NCBI GenBank assembly: GCA_964418125.1
Contig: CAYQKY010000011.1
Coordinates: forward strand, 32,064 to 96,063
Length of the DNA stretch: 64,000 nt
Origin: JACJXW01 sp964418125
GTDB taxonomy: Bacteria; Bacteroidota; Bacteroidia; Chitinophagales; Saprospiraceae
Direction: 5' to 3'
Under the pieces are notes generated by a model. The model did not search any database, had not been told where the DNA came from, and saw nothing but the letters and a program-made list of their open reading frames with translations. The translations under genes were made by a program, and so were the position numbers. Below are positions 56,331 to 64,000 of this stretch, in pieces. Every line of letters starts with the position of its first letter. The stretch's first letter is position 1.

Positions 56331-59300
56331 ATGACGTCAAACGGTAAGGTACAAACCGCCGAAGAAAAGCGAGTTAACTTCGGCAAAATAAAACTCCCCT
56401 CACCATACCCTGATCTTCTCGAAATACAGCTAAAGTCCTTCCAGGAGTTCTTCCAGCTGGAAACTACTCCGGAAAATCGTATGAACGAAGGGCTTTATAA
56501 AGTGTTTCAGGAAAATTTTCCGATCACAGATGCTAGAAACATCTTTGTATTAGAATTTCTGGATTACTTCATCGACCCGCCGCGTTACACCATTGACGAG
56601 TGTATGCAACGCGGGCTGACCTACAGCGTTCCTCTCAAGGCCAAGCTCCGGCTTTCCTGTAATGACGAGGAACATGTGGATTTCCAGACGATCGTACAGG
56701 ATGTCTTCCTGGGGAACATCCCCTATATGACCCCCAAGGGTACATTTGTGATCAACGGTGCGGAGCGGGTTATCGTTTCTCAGCTACACCGCTCTCCGGG
56801 CGTATTCTTCGGGCAAAGCTTCCACCCCAATGGAACCAAGATCTATTCCGCAAGGGTGATCCCCTTCAAGGGCGCCTGGATGGAATTTGCCACGGATATC
56901 AATACGGTCATGTACGCCTACATCGACCGTAAGAAGAAGTTTCCGGTAACAACCTTGTTGCGGGCCATCGGTTTCGATACCGATAAGGCCATCCTGGATA
57001 TCTTCGGCCTGGCCGACGAAGTACCGGCCACCAGAGACGCCCTGGAAAATGCTATCGGCAGAAAGCTGGCGGCACGTGTGCTGCGCAGCTGGGCGGAAGA
57101 CTTCGTAGATGAAGATACGGGTGAGGTTGTAACGATTGAGCGAAACGAGATCATCCTGGAACGCGATATTGTCCTCGATGAAGACAACATCGAACTGATC
57201 CTGGAAGCAGACACCGAAATGGTGATCCTGCAGAAGGATGACATCGACCAGGATTACTCCATTATATACAATACGCTCCAGAAAGACCCCTCCAGTTCCG
57301 AAATGGAGGCTGTGCAGTACATCTACCGCCAGCTGCGGGGAACCGACCCCCCGGATGAGGAAACCGCCCGCGGTATTATCGACAAGCTCTTCTTCTCCGA
57401 TAAGCGATACAACCTCGGAGAAGTAGGGCGCTATAAGATCAACCGCAAGCTGGAACTGGATATCGACCGCGATGTGCTGGTGCTCACCAAGGAAGATATC
57501 ATCGCCATCGTCCGTTACCTGGTCAGCCTGATCAACCAAAAGGCGGAGATCGACGATATAGACCACCTGAGTAACCGCCGGGTTCGTACCGTCGGCGAGC
57601 AGCTTTATGCGCAGTTCGGCGTCGGCCTTGCCCGCATGGCCCGTACCATCAGGGAACGGATGAACGTCCGCGATAACGAGGTGTTCACGCCGATCGACCT
57701 GATCAACGCGCGTACGCTGTCGTCCGTTATCAACTCCTTCTTCGGTACCAGCCAGCTGTCTCAATTCCTCGACCAGACCAACCCCCTGTCGGAGATCACG
57801 CACAAACGCCGGATCTCCGCCCTCGGGCCGGGCGGCCTGTCGCGGGAGCGCGCCGGTTTTGAAGTGCGCGACGTACACTACTCCCACTACGGCCGCCTGT
57901 GTACGATCGAGACTCCGGAAGGGCCCAACATCGGACTGATCTCCACCCTCTGCGTTCACGCCAAAGTGAACAAAATGGGATTCCTGGAGACGCCCTACCG
58001 TCGGGTTTCCGATGGGTCGGTGGAAGTCAAGACCGAGCCGATATACCTGTCGGCTGAAGGGGAGGACTTCATGAAGATCGCCCAGGCCAACGCTCCTATC
58101 GATGAGAAGGGGGGCTTCGAGTCCGACCGCATTAAGTGCCGGGAGCATGGTGACTTCCCGGTACTGGGGCCGGAGGAAATTGAGTATATGGACGTGGCGC
58201 CGAACCAGATCGTAGGGGTTTCCGCATCGATGATCCCCTTCCTGGAAAATGACGACGCCAACCGCGCCCTGATGGGCTCCAACATGCAGCGGCAGGCAGT
58301 ACCGCTCCTGCGCCCCAGCTCTCCAATCGTGGGCACCGGCCTGGAAGGCAAAGTGGCCCGGGACTCCCGCATGCTCATCAATGCAGAAGGAGATGGCGTG
58401 GTAGAATACGTAGATGCCAATGAGGTCATCATCCGTTACGACCGTACCGAGGAAGAACAACTGGTATCTTTCGAAGATAACCGCAAAGTCTATAAACTGG
58501 TCAAGTTCCGCCGAACCAACCAGGGGACCTGCATCAACCTGAAGCCCATCGTCAAACGGGGGCAACGGGTGGTCAAAGGGCAGATCCTCTGCGACGGCTA
58601 TGCCACCGACAAGGGAGAACTGGCCCTCGGACAGAACCTGAAAGTGGCCTTCATGCCCTGGAAGGGATACAACTTCGAGGACGCTATCGTGCTTTCCGAG
58701 CGTGTAGTTCAGGAAGATGTCTTTACTTCCGTCCACATCGAACACTTCGAACTGGACGTCCGGGATACGAAACTGGGCGAGGAAGAACTGACCAATGACA
58801 TTCCGAACGTCAGTGAGGAAGCAACCAAAGACCTCGATGAGAACGGTATCATCCGCGTCGGGGCCTGGGTTCGGGAAGGAGATATCCTCATCGGTAAGAT
58901 CACGCCTAAAGGCGAATCGGACCCGACTCCGGAAGAGAAGCTCCTCCGCGCCATCTTCGGCGATAAGGCCGGCGATGTGAAGGATGCTTCCCTGAAAGCG
59001 CCGCCCTCTACTTCGGGAATCGTGATCGACAAGCAGCTCTTTGCCCGCGCCAAGAAGGACAAAGTCCAGAAGGCACAGGAAAAAGAACTGCTGACCAAGC
59101 TGGAAGACCAGCATAAGATCGCGTTGAACGAGCTGAAGACCATCCTGATCGACAAGCTGTTGGTCATTGTCAAAGATAAGGTCTCTCAGGGCGTTAAGAG
59201 CATCTACAACGAACCGCTCATTCCGAAGGGGACCAAGTTCTCCCAGGGCGCTCTGCGCGAAGTGGATTATACCAGCGTAGACTACAGCAACTGGACCGAT

Positions 59301-60152
59301 AACGCCAAGTCCAATGAGCTCATCGCCAAGCTGCTGCATAACTACAGCATCAAGGTCAACGAAGAAGTCGGCCGGTACAAGCGGGAAAAATTCAACATCA
59401 GCATTGGTGATGAACTGCCCGCCGGCGTGCTCAAGCTGGCCAAGGTGTATATGGCCAAAAAGCGCAAGCTGCGCGTAGGCGACAAACTGGCCGGCCGCCA
59501 CGGTAACAAGGGTATCGTTTCCCGGATCGTGCGTATAGAAGATATGCCCTTCCTGGAAGACGGAACTCCGGTGGACATCGTGCTCAACCCACTGGGTGTA
59601 CCTTCCCGGATGAACCTGGGACAGATCTTCGAAACCGTACTGGGCTGGGCCGGTGAGAAGCTGGGCGCCAAGTTCAGCACCCCCATCTTCGACGGGGCAA
59701 GCAAGGAGGAGATCGATGAGTACATTAAGAAGGCAGGCCTGCCGAGCCTCGGACAGACTTACCTCTCCGATGGGGAAACCGGCGACCGCTTCCACCAGCA
59801 GGCTACCGTTGGCGTGATCTACATGCTGAAACTTTCCCACATGGTGGATGACAAGATGCACGCCCGTTCCATCGGGCCGTACTCGCTCATCACTCAGCAG
59901 CCGCTCGGCGGTAAGGCGCAGTTCGGCGGACAGCGTTTCGGGGAAATGGAAGTATGGGCTCTGGAAGCTTTCGGCGCCTCCAACATCCTGCAGGAACTGC
60001 TGACCATCAAGTCGGACGATATCAATGGCAGGGCCAAAGCCTATGAGGCCATCGTGAAAGGAGACCCGTTGCCGGATCCCGGCATCCCGGAATCCTTCAA
60101 CGTCCTGGTTCACGAATTGCGTGGCCTGGCGCTGGATGTGAAGTTTGACTAA
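56331..60152 (+). CDS. rpoB: DNA-directed RNA polymerase subunit beta
   Basis: 1273 residues from the ATG at 56331; an upstream TTG at 56325 in frame is rejected. Domains run in the usual order: protrusion and lobe (about 20-440), the rifampicin region (FFGTSQLSQFLDQTNPLSEI, THKRRISALGPGG, near 480-505), CTIETPEGPNIGLI, the flap, DKLAGRHGNKGIVSRI, and the C-terminal clamp (LGGKAQFGGQRFGEMEVWAL). Residues at common rifampicin-resistance positions look wild-type (Ser-Gln-Leu-Ser-Gln-Phe, Asp, His). The lineage-specific insert lengths were not compared. Confidence 0.98.
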   Translation: MTSNGKVQTAEEKRVNFGKIKLPSPYPDLLEIQLKSFQEFFQLETTPENRMNEGLYKVFQENFPITDARNIFVLEFLDYFIDPPRYTIDECMQRGLTYSVPLKAKLRLSCNDEEHVDFQTIVQDVFLGNIPYMTPKGTFVINGAERVIVSQLHRSPGVFFGQSFHPNGTKIYSARVIPFKGAWMEFATDINTVMYAYIDRKKKFPVTTLLRAIGFDTDKAILDIFGLADEVPATRDALENAIGRKLAARVLRSWAEDFVDEDTGEVVTIERNEIILERDIVLDEDNIELILEADTEMVILQKDDIDQDYSIIYNTLQKDPSSSEMEAVQYIYRQLRGTDPPDEETARGIIDKLFFSDKRYNLGEVGRYKINRKLELDIDRDVLVLTKEDIIAIVRYLVSLINQKAEIDDIDHLSNRRVRTVGEQLYAQFGVGLARMARTIRERMNVRDNEVFTPIDLINARTLSSVINSFFGTSQLSQFLDQTNPLSEITHKRRISALGPGGLSRERAGFEVRDVHYSHYGRLCTIETPEGPNIGLISTLCVHAKVNKMGFLETPYRRVSDGSVEVKTEPIYLSAEGEDFMKIAQANAPIDEKGGFESDRIKCREHGDFPVLGPEEIEYMDVAPNQIVGVSASMIPFLENDDANRALMGSNMQRQAVPLLRPSSPIVGTGLEGKVARDSRMLINAEGDGVVEYVDANEVIIRYDRTEEEQLVSFEDNRKVYKLVKFRRTNQGTCINLKPIVKRGQRVVKGQILCDGYATDKGELALGQNLKVAFMPWKGYNFEDAIVLSERVVQEDVFTSVHIEHFELDVRDTKLGEEELTNDIPNVSEEATKDLDENGIIRVGAWVREGDILIGKITPKGESDPTPEEKLLRAIFGDKAGDVKDASLKAPPSTSGIVIDKQLFARAKKDKVQKAQEKELLTKLEDQHKIALNELKTILIDKLLVIVKDKVSQGVKSIYNEPLIPKGTKFSQGALREVDYTSVDYSNWTDNAKSNELIAKLLHNYSIKVNEEVGRYKREKFNISIGDELPAGVLKLAKVYMAKKRKLRVGDKLAGRHGNKGIVSRIVRIEDMPFLEDGTPVDIVLNPLGVPSRMNLGQIFETVLGWAGEKLGAKFSTPIFDGASKEEIDEYIKKAGLPSLGQTYLSDGETGDRFHQQATVGVIYMLKLSHMVDDKMHARSIGPYSLITQQPLGGKAQFGGQRFGEMEVWALEAFGASNILQELLTIKSDDINGRAKAYEAIVKGDPLPDPGIPESFNVLVHELRGLALDVKFD

Positions 60153-60209
60153 TTTGATTGTTTCACTGGGGTGGCAAATGCTGTCACCCCATTCCAACAA
60201 TACTTATCT

Positions 60210-64000
<3,791 letters not shown>

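Noticed and set aside
56784..60200. Very long open frame (1138 codons) on the minus strand
   Set aside because: It lies fully antisense to rpoB and arises from that gene's codon bias; its translation has no protein-like features.

Overview
The window looks like chromosomal DNA of a member of the Bacteroidota, most likely a Saprospiria/Lewinella-like lineage. The evidence is a SusC/SusD pair, a type IX secretion plug-domain protein, DUF5777 and DUF5723 beta-barrels, a WG-repeat protein, Bacteroidota-type promoters (TAnnTTTG -7 boxes close to many genes), moderately high G+C coding DNA and the order tRNAs-tuf-tRNA-Trp-secE-nusG-rplKAJL-rpoBC. One run of 100 N (32770-32869) shows a draft scaffold. 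No phage, plasmid, IS transposase or cas gene was found.

Layout. 1-7.1 kb: TetR-TolC-adaptor-RND permease efflux operon. 7.5-8.8 kb: pdxH and a bacilliredoxin. 9.1-11.6 kb: a small cluster with a haem-motif lipoprotein, a DUF5777 barrel and a dihaem cytochrome. 12-20 kb, minus strand: glycosyltransferase (lacking a normal start codon), orphan adaptor plus TolC, T9SS plug protein, alkyladenine glycosylase, guaB. 20-31 kb: tadA, a lipoprotein behind a double palindrome, pcm, a phosphohexomutase, GNAT, DUF5723 barrel, dgkA, lamin-tail protein, asd. 30.4-32 kb: a DUF349-like coiled-coil protein. 32.1-32.9 kb: an AT-rich non-coding island with direct repeats, hairpins and terminators, beside the assembly gap. 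32.9-41.6 kb: HDAC-like hydrolase, lysS, small unknowns, WG-repeat protein, psd-cdsA-CPBP protease, pdxJ. 41.6-48.8 kb: a 165-bp MITE-like element, SusC/SusD, a DUF3179 lipoprotein, a TonB-C-domain protein. 48.9-64 kb: rpsU, xer recombinase, hpf, four tRNAs, tuf, tRNA-Trp, secE, nusG, rplKAJL, rpoB and the start of rpoC (cut by the window end).

Most genes are ordinary housekeeping genes. The unusual content is between genes: (i) the AT-rich island, which may encode a roughly 430-nt structured RNA; (ii) a MITE-like palindrome; (iii) three copies of a compensating-pair hairpin element upstream of pdxH, lysS and the DUF3179 gene; (iv) several families of 7-, 8-, 16- and 17-bp tandem repeats; (v) many long perfect inverted repeats, some placed as operators. 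All functional statements come from reading the sequence and from family knowledge; no database search was run.
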